A stretch of 64,000 nucleotides of DNA from Verrucomicrobiaceae bacterium (GTDB lineage Bacteria; Verrucomicrobiota; Verrucomicrobiia; Verrucomicrobiales; Akkermansiaceae). This document shows positions 35,298 to 45,389 of the stretch, piece by piece. The stretch is taken from the NCBI GenBank assembly GCA_027486655.1, contig JAIXOR010000021.1, positions 124,001-188,000 of the forward strand, written 5' to 3'. The translations under genes and the position numbers were made by a program. The stretch's first letter is position 1. Each line of letters opens with the position of its first letter. The notes under the pieces were generated by a model that did no database searches, was not told where the DNA came from, and saw nothing but the letters and a program-made list of their open reading frames with translations.

Positions 35298-38200
35298 TCA
35301 GCTGCGCCGAACCGCCACGCCCATCGCGCCGATCACGATGCAGAGCGGGATGGCCAGCCAGGCAAAACCACGGTCGGAGCGCTTGAGGCGAAGGTCGAGG
35401 GTCATCGGGCGTGCGCCATCGGTTTGCACACTGCGGCTGAAATGAAGCACAGTGCCCCGTTCGGGAAGCGTCACATCCAGCGCGGCCGGCGCGGGATCCG
35501 CAGCAAGCTGTTGGGCCACGATGCGGTGGGCGATTTCCTTGAGGGCCGCATTCTCATCGGCGGTATTGCCCTCGAGGAAGCGGTCGAATTGTTTGGGGTC
35601 GAAATTGGAGGCTCCGCGGAGCACCGGATTGACCTGGGCGGCACGATCGAGCTGGGGGTTGTCGCCCTGGCTTGCGGCGTAGCGGTTGTCGAGCACGAGT
35701 TTCTGCCGGCGGGTGTTGATGCCGAGCACCGCTTGCTGGGTCTTGAGGGCGCGGAGTTGCACACGGGCGTCCTCGCCGGAGGCTTCGTCAAGCAGGCCGT
35801 TGTTCACCGCGCTGCCGAGAGCGAGCCCGGCTTTTTCCTGATCTCCGGCTTCGAGCCAGGCGTTGGCTTGGTCGAGCAGGGCGACGGCGCTGCGAGCATC
35901 CCGGCTGCGTTTGTCCCGGGCGAAGTCCTGATAGTCCTGGAGGCGGAAGGAACCGAGCGCGGATTGCCCGACGAGGTCGAAATCTCCGCCATGCCCGGCG
36001 AGGGTCCAGCCCTCCGGCACGAGGACGCGCCAGGCCAGATTCTCCATCGGCACATCGAGCTCCGGTCCTTTCAAGCTGCGGCCACCCTGCGACGAGGCGG
36101 AATACACAAAGCGCAGCACCGAGGGACGACCGCTTTCCGGCGATGGCGCGACGTGGAAGCGCCAATCCCGGCCCTCGCGCACCAGCGTGGCTCCCTCGTC
36201 GTTTACAAAGACATTGAAGAGCGCCGCATCGGCGGGCAGGCGGAGGCGCAGTGTGGTCTTGTCCACCACTTCCATTTTCAAATTCACGGCGGTGAGCGCC
36301 TGACCCGTCGGTGCAAGCAGCGTGGTCAAGGAACCTTCGGAAACCCTCAGCTTGCGGAGATTCGCAAGCTCATGACGCTTCACGACAACCGGCAGTGGCC
36401 CGTCCGCTTCGGCGACGCGAAAGGCCATCGAGGGAGCCACTGCCGATGCAGGCCGCCGCAGCGAGGCCTCCGCCACCGCTCCATCCACCCGCTGCCATCC
36501 GCGGGGAAGCTCCCCGGCGGACAATTCCAGCCGGCCGCCCGCACGGAGAGCGACCACGCACTCCTGCTGTCTCACACCTTCCAGCACGATCGGCGCGATC
36601 CTTTCGGAATCCTCACTGGCCCGGGCGCTCTGATATTCAAAATCGACTTCGGTCTCTCCGGCGATGCCCCGCTGAAAACGGACCTCATAGGTTCCCGGCC
36701 TGCCATCCACAGGCAGCAGGTCCGCCACTGCCGGTCCGGTGGCCCGCAGGGTTTTCGCCGTGTTTTCATCGAGCCCCGGGAAGCTGACGCGCTGGGATTT
36801 CACGGCGGCATTCTCGATCTTGTAAGCGACGTTCACGCGGGTGCTCACCTGACCTTCGCGGAGGGTGGCATCGTGAAACACGCGCGCGGTGACCCAGGGA
36901 TCCAGGCGCGTGATGGCCATGGTGAGGGTCCAGTCCCCTTGCAGCAGCCGGTAAGCAAGTGCACCGGGAGCCGCCGCAGCGCGTGCGCTTTTGCGGGGCT
37001 GATCCATCACCGAACGGGGGTCGAGTTGGGAAACGTTTTCCCGCTTCACCGCACGAATCTGCAAGCCCCGTTCCGGCACGAGAGTGAGCATTCCGGTTTC
37101 GCGTGAGGCCCCGCGAAGCGACAAGCGGGGCACCTGCCACGATGCGACCGCTCCGGTGGGTTTTCCCACGAGCGTGATCGAGAAGGACCGCTGGACCAGC
37201 GTTCGGCCGGACAAATGCAGCGTGAGCACACGTTTCCCTTGTTCCCGCTCCTCGGTCCAATGGCTCAGTCCCTCGCCCGTGGCGCTCTCGACCTCCAGCT
37301 CGTCCGGCAGCTCCAGTGACAGCGCAAACACCCCGGAGCGCGTCATCGAGACCATGAGATCCGCCGCCACCACCACCCGGTCCTCACCCAGCGAAACCCA
37401 CTGCCACCACTCGGCGCGGAGTTCCGGAGCCACAGCCGCCACCCGGAGCTTCAAGCTCGCAGGCGCGGCACCATGACGGAAGGCATGCTGAAGCACCGCC
37501 GTTGGCCGACCCTCGGAATCCACCGGTAGAAGCCCATGCTGGAAATCCCCGGGATTCACCCGGGACAGCCCGTCCGGAGTGACCGATTCCGGCTGCACGT
37601 CCTCGCCGAAGGCCACTCCCAGAAAACCAATCTCCCCCGCACAAGCGGCGACTCGCAGCGGCTCCAGATCCAAATCCACCGGCAGCATCGCGGCACTCCG
37701 CTGGGTCTCGATCACAAACCCGAAGGCCTCGGTCTGCGCGGGTTCCACACTCACTCGCAGCTCACGCCGCTCCGGATCAAAGCGCCAGGCCCCCACCGGC
37801 CCGCGAACCACATCGCTGACGGCAAAGCCCTCGGGCACGATCATCGTCAACCCGCTCACCCTGCCCTGCGTCGGCCGGATGTTGACGGCATGACGACCGT
37901 TCACCACGCCCGGCCCCGGCAGAAACAGGCTCGTGTTCTCGGCAAAAAACCGCGGTTCCTCGTCGCCCGCATTCCTCTGCATCGGTCGCGCGCAAACCCG
38001 CCCCGATCCCTCCGGGCCTAACAGAATCACCGCTCCGCTTTCACCTGGCTTCAATCCATCCAGAGGCCCGATCCGCGCCGCTCCCTGCGCGGCGAACTCC
38101 CAGCCCGCTTGATCCCAGCGCACCTTCACCTGCATCAGCGCGGCCGGCCCGCCCGGTGGATCCCAGCCCTGCGCGGGGTCTGCCAGCGGCATCTCAAACT

Positions 38201-41200
38201 CCGCGCGCCCTTCGAGGCGCCCTGCCGAAGTTGCTTCGATCCAATACCCCGCAGGCAGGCCCGGAGCGGATTTCACCACGTTCAATCCCGCGCCGTCGAA
38301 GCGGCTCAGCACGGCAGGCTCGCGCAGCAGAAGGAAACGATCGCCCGCCACGGCCCTTACTACGATGTTCATCGTACCATGGAGACGCCCGTCCCGGATC
38401 ACCCAGTCCTGCACCACCGACTCCGCGGGCATCAAACGCAGGCCATCGTCCGCATCGGACCCGGGTGCCGTTCCGATCATCCACAGGGCCACCACCGCCG
38501 CGGTTTTGGCGGCAGGCCGCAGAAGCCCCCGCACCAACGCCAGGCCACGTGGCAGGCACCAGAACAGGCCCGCCAGGGCAGCCACCCCGAAGAACAGCGG
38601 GGCGCCGCCGCGGATTGAAAGGAAGGCGGATACCGCCAGTGCCAGGCCGCACGCCGTCCACCACCTGTCACCCCTCAACACACCGCGCACGGCCAGCGCC
38701 GTGCCGAGAGCAAATCCCAACCAGACCGGCCAGCCGCTGCGTGCCAGCCAGACCGGCATGTTCGCCACCTCGATGGTGACGCGCCCTCCGGAAGCCACCG
38801 CCGGCGCGGCATATTCTAACAAATCCTGCGCCGTCGTCGCCGAGGCGGCGGCTTTCACCGCCAGCCAGCCGCAGAGAACCACAAACACCGAGCCACACAC
38901 CAGGGCAGGGACCCCACGGGCCACTCCTGGAAACGATCGTCCCCACACCAGCGCCGCACCCGCAGCAGCGAGCAGGGCCACCAGCCAGCCACCATGGCGC
39001 GCCAGCCATTCCCAGCCGCTTTCCTCCATCACCGGCCTCACCAGATCCGCAGTTCCACCCAGCGGCACAAGACGCCGACCCTCGTCGCCCGCCACCGTCC
39101 ACTCGCCGATCACCACCGGGGCCCCGATCACCGGGGCTGTTAGAAGCAGCCGCCCCGGCTTGCCCGACTTTGCTCCATAGCGCAGGCTCACTTCCACCGC
39201 CTGATTCGGATCCAGCTTCGCGGGCAAAGGCACCAGCGTTTCGCCACCATCCGAGCGGGCGTTCACCGCCGCGCCATCCACCCGGGCTTCCCACAACGCC
39301 GCTCCTTCGGGAAACGTCATCCGCAAGGCCTCCTTGCCGCGCGATTTCACAAAAATCCGGGCATCCGTAACCCACTGGCCATCCCGCGAAATCCGGCTCG
39401 ACAGCTTTTGGAAATCGACCACCTGGGCCACGGTTTCCCCGCCCTCGAACCACTCGATGTCCATGCCGATCTTGAAGTCGCGCGCCGTATACTGCCACAC
39501 GCCGAGACTCGGCGCACTGCTCAAAAGCCGGAACTCGGCAGGCAGTTCCATGGCATCCAGCGCCAGCAGATTGCCCTCCGCCACCGCCCGGTGGTTGACT
39601 TGCAGCGGGCTCACCACCTGCACGAAGCCACGCTCTGCCTGAACCCCCAGCGGCCTCACCTCACCCGGTGAAATCGAGCCACCGCCCGCGCTCATCGGCT
39701 GCTCGAAGGTCAGCAACACCGTGCCCGTGCCCAGCACCGGCCGGGTCAGCGGCACCACCACGGCATCGCCCTCACGCCGCCAATCACGGCCGACGTTCTG
39801 CCCCGTCACCTCGATGTTGCCAACGCCCTCAGGCACCGCGATCCGCCACTCGGACGCCGGGGCGCCCACCACAAAGAAATTCACCAACACGCTGCCATAC
39901 ACCGCACCGGTCTTGAGCGCATACAGGTGGAACACATCCGCCTGGATGCTCTGCCCCAGCGCCTCCACCGCCAGCCTTACCGACCACCGGTCTTCGCGCA
40001 CGCGGAAGGCCTGTTGCAGCCCCGGGGTTTTCTTCGGGAAAAACGTGACCGGCACCTCCGCCACCCCGGCTAGTCCGGAGGCGGTGAGCCGATAACCCGA
40101 AGCTCCAAGCGCACCAATGTATCCGCGCCGCGTCTTCACTCCGGGGAAACCGAGCGGCGGAAGAACCCAGTCGCCCGCCTTGGCCGATTCGTTCTTCTCC
40201 AAACTCACGCTGATCAACTGGCGGTCCGTCACCGCCTGTTTGAAGAGGATCTTGAGCACGCGTCTGCCCTCCACCACCCGGGAGGCCACTCCGTAATCCG
40301 CCACCTCCGCCCCGCTCACCGAGGCCACCGCATGATCGGCAGGGATCTCGATTTCCCACTCACGCAGCGGTGCCTCGCGGATATCGAGCTCCAGATCCGC
40401 CGTGATCCGGCGGTCGGTTTCAGTGAATTCATAAACCGTCACCTCGCTGAGCCCCACCTCCGGCCGCACCTCGCTGGCGTTCACCGCATACGAGTGATCC
40501 GCCGAAGGGAACCGATAGACAAAGACCTGCCGCAGCGCCTCGTCCACCCCACCCGGAAACTGCGCCGGAGCAAGCTGGATCAAGCCGCGCGCATCCGCCA
40601 CTTCCACACGCACCGCACCCTCATTGGCCACCCGCAACCAGCCGCTGTGCCTCAGGGATCCGACGGGCGTCATCCTCAACGCCTCCGATTTCACCGGAAA
40701 AGCTCCCAACGCGGCTTGCGATTCGAGCACCAGACCCGCAGCACCCTCAATCGGGCGGTTCAGTCGCACATCGAGCACCCGCTTGCCCGCGTCTTCCCTC
40801 ACCGACCAGCCGAGCACCGAATCCCCGGCCACGGAGAGCACCTCACCGGGCCCTTCCAACTGGAGAGCCAGAGCACCGAGGCGGCCTTGCAACACCCGCA
40901 GATCGAGCTGTGTGCGCTGCCTCAACAAGCCGCTGCCCACCCTCACATCGCGGATCTCCGTGCTCGAGAAAAACAAACTGCCCGCCGCCACGCGGTCCGC
41001 TTCATGCCATGCGAGCGACACCTGACCACTCGCCGGCAGATATCCCCTCCAACGACCGCCCTCGGCCTGCGGCACCACCGGACGCGACGGATCAAACTCC
41101 ACATCATCCCCCAGCCCCTCCAGACCCACCGGGACCACCACGCCCGCCGGCAGTGCGAAGTCGAGCACACGCCAATCTCCCTGCTGCTTGCCAGCCACCT

Positions 41201-42056
41201 CAAAGGCGATCTCCACCGGAATCTCACCGGCCCGCTCGGCCACCAGGTCATGCACCCAGCCATCGCCCTTGCGCCGCAAGGCGACATGCCAGCCATCGCC
41301 TGAGACACCGCCTGTGATCGCAGCGCCGCCGCCCAGCCACTCGAGCGCCGCCCCCGGTCCCTCCGACCGTGCCTTGCCGGTGAAACGAAACGAAACCCCG
41401 CTGCCATCCCCGGCCACTCGCCCCTCGAGCGCGGCATCCAACATCTCCAGCCCCCGCGCATCCGCCGTGGCAGGGAAGATTCCCAAACCCAACGCCGCCG
41501 CCCCATGACCGGTGAATCTCCTCGATCCCCCGCCCTCAACCGGCACCAGACCCTCCGCACGCAGAATCTTCAAACCCGCCTTGCGATCCACTCCCAGCTC
41601 GACATCCAGCGAGAAGCCCGTGGCCGGTCCCGGCCCGGGAAGCAGCAACTCCGCCTCACCGCCCTCCACCTTCATCCGGGTGGCCACCACCACGTCCAGC
41701 GAAGCCGGCACCTCGGTGCCCGACCACGCCGGTCTCAATTCCAGAAAACGCGCGCCATCCTCCGCCGTCCGCAGCGACCAATCCTTCAGGCCCGTCCCGC
41801 GGACCTCCGTGACCTCGCCTCGCCCTGTTAGGGAAAGCGTCAGCGTTTCCGGCCTGCCTTGATGGATCCGGAATGCGATCTCCTGCTCGCCCTTGACCTC
41901 ATCCAGGTCCACACTCGCCTTCACCCGCGCCGCGGCGGAGAAAAACAAGGGCACTTCCTTGCGCTCTTTGGTCCAAGGAACAAGCACCACCCGCTCCTCC
42001 GCCTCCTGGGCGGGAAGCATCAGTGTGCACAGCATCAAGATCAGTGGCGTTTTCAT
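35298..42056 (-). CDS. Giant (2252-residue) membrane protein of two similar extracytoplasmic halves
   Basis: A signal peptide (TPLILMLCTLMLPAQEAEE) opens the protein. About 1000 extracytoplasmic beta-rich residues follow, then a central hydrophobic block (about 1020-1195) with six likely membrane helices, the last resembling a second signal peptide (KTAAVVALWMIGTAPGSDA). A second extracytoplasmic half of about 1030 residues comes next and the C-terminus ends in one helix (FAWLAIPLCIVIGAMGVAV). Both halves share small features such as (R)xTxxLExxIRE-type strands, so an internal duplication or gene fusion is likely. No known domain was recognised. It follows the VWA gene by 76 bp. Confidence 0.65.
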   Translation of the reverse strand: MKTPLILMLCTLMLPAQEAEERVVLVPWTKERKEVPLFFSAAARVKASVDLDEVKGEQEIAFRIHQGRPETLTLSLTGRGEVTEVRGTGLKDWSLRTAEDGARFLELRPAWSGTEVPASLDVVVATRMKVEGGEAELLLPGPGPATGFSLDVELGVDRKAGLKILRAEGLVPVEGGGSRRFTGHGAAALGLGIFPATADARGLEMLDAALEGRVAGDGSGVSFRFTGKARSEGPGAALEWLGGGAAITGGVSGDGWHVALRRKGDGWVHDLVAERAGEIPVEIAFEVAGKQQGDWRVLDFALPAGVVVPVGLEGLGDDVEFDPSRPVVPQAEGGRWRGYLPASGQVSLAWHEADRVAAGSLFFSSTEIRDVRVGSGLLRQRTQLDLRVLQGRLGALALQLEGPGEVLSVAGDSVLGWSVREDAGKRVLDVRLNRPIEGAAGLVLESQAALGAFPVKSEALRMTPVGSLRHSGWLRVANEGAVRVEVADARGLIQLAPAQFPGGVDEALRQVFVYRFPSADHSYAVNASEVRPEVGLSEVTVYEFTETDRRITADLELDIREAPLREWEIEIPADHAVASVSGAEVADYGVASRVVEGRRVLKILFKQAVTDRQLISVSLEKNESAKAGDWVLPPLGFPGVKTRRGYIGALGASGYRLTASGLAGVAEVPVTFFPKKTPGLQQAFRVREDRWSVRLAVEALGQSIQADVFHLYALKTGAVYGSVLVNFFVVGAPASEWRIAVPEGVGNIEVTGQNVGRDWRREGDAVVVPLTRPVLGTGTVLLTFEQPMSAGGGSISPGEVRPLGVQAERGFVQVVSPLQVNHRAVAEGNLLALDAMELPAEFRLLSSAPSLGVWQYTARDFKIGMDIEWFEGGETVAQVVDFQKLSSRISRDGQWVTDARIFVKSRGKEALRMTFPEGAALWEARVDGAAVNARSDGGETLVPLPAKLDPNQAVEVSLRYGAKSGKPGRLLLTAPVIGAPVVIGEWTVAGDEGRRLVPLGGTADLVRPVMEESGWEWLARHGGWLVALLAAAGAALVWGRSFPGVARGVPALVCGSVFVVLCGWLAVKAAASATTAQDLLEYAAPAVASGGRVTIEVANMPVWLARSGWPVWLGFALGTALAVRGVLRGDRWWTACGLALAVSAFLSIRGGAPLFFGVAALAGLFWCLPRGLALVRGLLRPAAKTAAVVALWMIGTAPGSDADDGLRLMPAESVVQDWVIRDGRLHGTMNIVVRAVAGDRFLLLREPAVLSRFDGAGLNVVKSAPGLPAGYWIEATSAGRLEGRAEFEMPLADPAQGWDPPGGPAALMQVKVRWDQAGWEFAAQGAARIGPLDGLKPGESGAVILLGPEGSGRVCARPMQRNAGDEEPRFFAENTSLFLPGPGVVNGRHAVNIRPTQGRVSGLTMIVPEGFAVSDVVRGPVGAWRFDPERRELRVSVEPAQTEAFGFVIETQRSAAMLPVDLDLEPLRVAACAGEIGFLGVAFGEDVQPESVTPDGLSRVNPGDFQHGLLPVDSEGRPTAVLQHAFRHGAAPASLKLRVAAVAPELRAEWWQWVSLGEDRVVVAADLMVSMTRSGVFALSLELPDELEVESATGEGLSHWTEEREQGKRVLTLHLSGRTLVQRSFSITLVGKPTGAVASWQVPRLSLRGASRETGMLTLVPERGLQIRAVKRENVSQLDPRSVMDQPRKSARAAAAPGALAYRLLQGDWTLTMAITRLDPWVTARVFHDATLREGQVSTRVNVAYKIENAAVKSQRVSFPGLDENTAKTLRATGPAVADLLPVDGRPGTYEVRFQRGIAGETEVDFEYQSARASEDSERIAPIVLEGVRQQECVVALRAGGRLELSAGELPRGWQRVDGAVAEASLRRPASAVAPSMAFRVAEADGPLPVVVKRHELANLRKLRVSEGSLTTLLAPTGQALTAVNLKMEVVDKTTLRLRLPADAALFNVFVNDEGATLVREGRDWRFHVAPSPESGRPSVLRFVYSASSQGGRSLKGPELDVPMENLAWRVLVPEGWTLAGHGGDFDLVGQSALGSFRLQDYQDFARDKRSRDARSAVALLDQANAWLEAGDQEKAGLALGSAVNNGLLDEASGEDARVQLRALKTQQAVLGINTRRQKLVLDNRYAASQGDNPQLDRAAQVNPVLRGASNFDPKQFDRFLEGNTADENAALKEIAHRIVAQQLAADPAPAALDVTLPERGTVLHFSRSVQTDGARPMTLDLRLKRSDRGFAWLAIPLCIVIGAMGVAVRRS

Positions 42057-42132
42057 GGCATCGGTGGGGCACAGGTCTCCCGCAGACTCTCGACGAGCCG
42101 GGGTTTGGGTTGGGTAAATCCCTCGTAAACTC

Positions 42133-45100
42133 TCACTTCAGGGCCTCGATCAGGCGGAGCATCTCCGCGGGGCGGCCCTCGTCCCCATAGTGGCGCCTTA
42201 CCGCCGCGGCGGGATGGGCGAGTTGGTTGAAATCAATCGCATCCGCAAGCGGTCCGCCCTTGAGCTTTTCCGCCGCGAGCATCGAAAGCACGGCCAGCTG
42301 CATCGACGGCGCGGCACGGTCCAGCACGGGAACCGCGGAATCATGCGGGATCGTCCACGAACGCTCCACGATGCGCTGGCTGGCGACTTCGAGGAAACGC
42401 ACGCTGACCTCGCCGATCTCGCCCTTTCCGCCAGGCAGCGGCTCGACCTGATAGATCGCAACTCCGGCCTCTTCCGCGGCGAGCTCCGCAGCGTCCACCG
42501 CATCATTGCGGAAGTCTTCGGTCCGGAGGCGGTCTTTTTCAAAACCAATCAGGCGGTAGCGCGCCACACGCTCCGGGTTGAAGCGCACCTGCACCTTCAC
42601 ATTCTCCGCCGCCGGGCTGAAGGCACCGGCGAGTTGCCTGGCGAAGCCGCCATCGCCCGCCTTGCCCACCACGTGATAGCGCCCGTCGCCATGGCGCGCC
42701 AGTTCACCTAACAGCTCATCGTTGAGCCCGTCCGCGGCGATGCCCGCGATGTCGAAGGCGATGCCCTTCTGGCGCAATTTCCTGACCTTCTCCGCCAGCT
42801 TTGCGGGATCGTCATTGCCGAGATTCGCCGCACCGTCGGTGAAGAGCACGATGCGGTTGCGCGCGCCATTCAATCGACTGCGCAGGGCAAGCTGCTCGCC
42901 GAGGCGCAGGGCTTCTTCCAGATTGGTGCCGCCTTCACCGGCCGACTGGTTCACCAGCGCGGCCAGGTTTCCCGCCTTGTCCCCCGGCAGCGCATCCGCC
43001 AGCAAGCGGGGAGTGCGGGAGAACCCGATGACATTCACCACATCCTTCGCCGTGAGCAGCGAGCCGAGATCCGCCAGCGCCTTGTCCATCGCCTCGCGGC
43101 GGTCCTCGCGCACCATCGAGCCCGATTGATCCACCAGAAGGGTGAGCCGCAGCGGCTGCGCCGCGGATCGCCCGGCCGCCGCGGTCTTGAGCGCGATGCG
43201 GACCAGATTCCTGCCCGGCACCATGGGATGACCGCATTGCCCGAGTGCCATCGACACCGGCTCACCCGCCGCCGGCGATGGATCTCCGTAGTCCACGGCA
43301 TTGTAAAACTGCTCCACCTTCACCGATGCCGCATCCGGCCGCTCGCCTTTCGCAATCGCCGCGCGGGCCACTTGAAACGAGGCGTCGCTCACATTCAGGG
43401 AAAACGTGGAGAAGGGATCCTCGGCCGTGGAGGTTTCCTCGAACCGTTTGTCGAGATCCGGCTCGGGAGACTCGGGCTTTGCCATGGAGGAAACCTCCTC
43501 CAACCTTTGCTTCATCTGTTGAAGCAGGATTTGATCTTTTTCGAAATCCCTCTTGGCATCCACATAATCCTGCGAGTCGAGACCGCGCCGGATCGCTTCC
43601 GCACGCCCTTCATCCCCGAAGGCTTCCACGTTCTTCAATCGCTCGCCGGTCAGATCAAGCATCCCGTTCAAGGACTCACGCAGATTGGCGACTCCTTGGT
43701 CGAGTTGTTGTTTGACGAGCTCCAATTCGTTCGCAGCGGCTTTGAATCTCGGATGATCCTCGCCAACACCACCAACCTTCAGAGTTTCCAACTCCCGCTT
43801 CTTTTCCTGAAACCGAGGATACAAAACCTTTACTGAATTGTCCGGAAGATCGAGCCCACTCGCATAGGTCATCAACTGATCGTCTTTGTATTTGAGCAAA
43901 CCTGAAATCTGGCTTTCCAACTGGATTTTTTCCTGTTGCAGCTGATCACGTGCCTGAAGCGCAGTTTTGGCTCCTGCATCTTCATCGACACCTGATCCTC
44001 CATAAAAGGAATCCTGCCCTTTGTAGATGATTCCCTTGGTGCGAACGATGGTCGCTAGAACCTTGCGCCGCTCCTCGAGCTTGTCTTCCTGATCCCGGAT
44101 GGCTTTGGCGAGTTCTCCCGGATCGGACGACTCCACGATGCGAGCCGACATTTCCTGCCCGGCCTCACTTCCCGTGGTTCCAGAAGCCCCGGGCTTCATG
44201 TCGGCCGCAGGCCCACTGAGATTCATCTCTCTGAAAACGATCTTTCCGGAAGCGATCACTGTTTTTCCAGTTAGCGAATCCACCGCCACGGCAGGTTCAC
44301 CAGGAAGGGTGGAACGTGCCACTTTGAATCCGTCGGACGCAGCGGATGTCTCTGACAACTCCGCCGCTTGCTTGAGTTCTCTGAGCTCGGGTTGCCCTTC
44401 GGTCTCTTTTGCACCCACCGCCCGATCCGAATCGTTCAGGATGGAATCGATCGGGTTCCGCGTGATCGCAGAATCGCCACTGCGATTGCCTGCCACGATG
44501 GAAGAGTCGTCACGCATGTTTGTGGCACCCCACCCGGCACCACTGGCGGGCATGTGAGACTGGGCATATCTGGGCATCTCGTCACGGCGCGCCAAAGTGG
44601 ATTCAACGGCCATTGCCCCACCGTCTGGTTCGAAGCCGCCGTTAGCCGCATCTTTCGGCACTGCGGTAGCCGGACGGGCCGCTCCTTCAAGCTCCACATT
44701 GCCACCCAAAACCACCCTGGAGTCCGCATCAAACTTGGATACGACCTCTGGCACCACCGGAGCTTCCAGCAGTGCGGGCGAGGACATCGGTACCGCAGGC
44801 GGACTGGCGATCGCAAGATCGGACTTCTCGCCCTTCTCCAGCTTCATCTCCGCGACTTCGGGCGGGTTGGCGGCCCGCAACCGGTCCGAATCGCTTTCAT
44901 CGCTTTCCATTCGCTTCGATACCCGCATTTCGGTCGAGACAATCTCCGACGGCTGAAGCTTTTTCGATTTCTGGATCGCTGCCGGGACGAGAAGCCGACC
45001 GATGAGGATCGTTATCACCACGCACGCGGCGATGGCGAGCAAAGCGCGGCGGCCGCTGCGGTTCACGCGGCAGTCTTTTTCAACATCCTGTTGGGGAACA

Positions 45101-45363
45101 GCGGCATCGCCAAACAACTCGTCAAGCGCCCGGCGTTTTTCCTCGGGCAGCTTCCAGTCCTCGTCGGGCTGTGAGGTTTCCGCCTCAACGAGCAAACCAT
45201 GGAGAGTTTGCATGCGGCGCTTGAAGACCAGAAGCTCCGGGCGTTCCTCGCAGAGCCGTTCCAGCTCCGCGGCCTCGAAGGCGGAGGCCTCGCCCAGCAC
45301 CCAGGAGACGATCCGCGCCTCGAGCGCATCGTCGCCATGGGTAGGGAATGGGGTGTCGTTCAT
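42133..45363 (-). CDS. Anti-sigma-like membrane protein fused to a YfbK-type VWA domain
   Basis: 1076 residues. N-terminal ~95 residues (VSWVLGEASAFEAAELERL) look like the sigma-binding domain of an anti-sigma factor; a membrane helix follows (about 102-126). A long low-complexity and coiled-coil region extends to about 620. The C-terminal part is YfbK-like: a vWF-N domain (about 650-735), a VWA domain with a perfect MIDAS DQSGS (about 744) and the later FTDGAANLG, and the DUF3520 C-terminus. It begins 26 bp after the sigma factor gene. It probably holds the sigma factor and senses an envelope signal through the VWA domain. Confidence 0.8.
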   Translation of the reverse strand: MNDTPFPTHGDDALEARIVSWVLGEASAFEAAELERLCEERPELLVFKRRMQTLHGLLVEAETSQPDEDWKLPEEKRRALDELFGDAAVPQQDVEKDCRVNRSGRRALLAIAACVVITILIGRLLVPAAIQKSKKLQPSEIVSTEMRVSKRMESDESDSDRLRAANPPEVAEMKLEKGEKSDLAIASPPAVPMSSPALLEAPVVPEVVSKFDADSRVVLGGNVELEGAARPATAVPKDAANGGFEPDGGAMAVESTLARRDEMPRYAQSHMPASGAGWGATNMRDDSSIVAGNRSGDSAITRNPIDSILNDSDRAVGAKETEGQPELRELKQAAELSETSAASDGFKVARSTLPGEPAVAVDSLTGKTVIASGKIVFREMNLSGPAADMKPGASGTTGSEAGQEMSARIVESSDPGELAKAIRDQEDKLEERRKVLATIVRTKGIIYKGQDSFYGGSGVDEDAGAKTALQARDQLQQEKIQLESQISGLLKYKDDQLMTYASGLDLPDNSVKVLYPRFQEKKRELETLKVGGVGEDHPRFKAAANELELVKQQLDQGVANLRESLNGMLDLTGERLKNVEAFGDEGRAEAIRRGLDSQDYVDAKRDFEKDQILLQQMKQRLEEVSSMAKPESPEPDLDKRFEETSTAEDPFSTFSLNVSDASFQVARAAIAKGERPDAASVKVEQFYNAVDYGDPSPAAGEPVSMALGQCGHPMVPGRNLVRIALKTAAAGRSAAQPLRLTLLVDQSGSMVREDRREAMDKALADLGSLLTAKDVVNVIGFSRTPRLLADALPGDKAGNLAALVNQSAGEGGTNLEEALRLGEQLALRSRLNGARNRIVLFTDGAANLGNDDPAKLAEKVRKLRQKGIAFDIAGIAADGLNDELLGELARHGDGRYHVVGKAGDGGFARQLAGAFSPAAENVKVQVRFNPERVARYRLIGFEKDRLRTEDFRNDAVDAAELAAEEAGVAIYQVEPLPGGKGEIGEVSVRFLEVASQRIVERSWTIPHDSAVPVLDRAAPSMQLAVLSMLAAEKLKGGPLADAIDFNQLAHPAAAVRRHYGDEGRPAEMLRLIEALK

Positions 45364-45389
45364 GAAACAATGGAAGTTGGGATTCGGAA

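Noticed and set aside
34941..37106. 721-codon plus-strand ORF over the giant protein gene
   Set aside because: It is antisense to a real minus-strand gene and has no signal peptide, motif or family resemblance.
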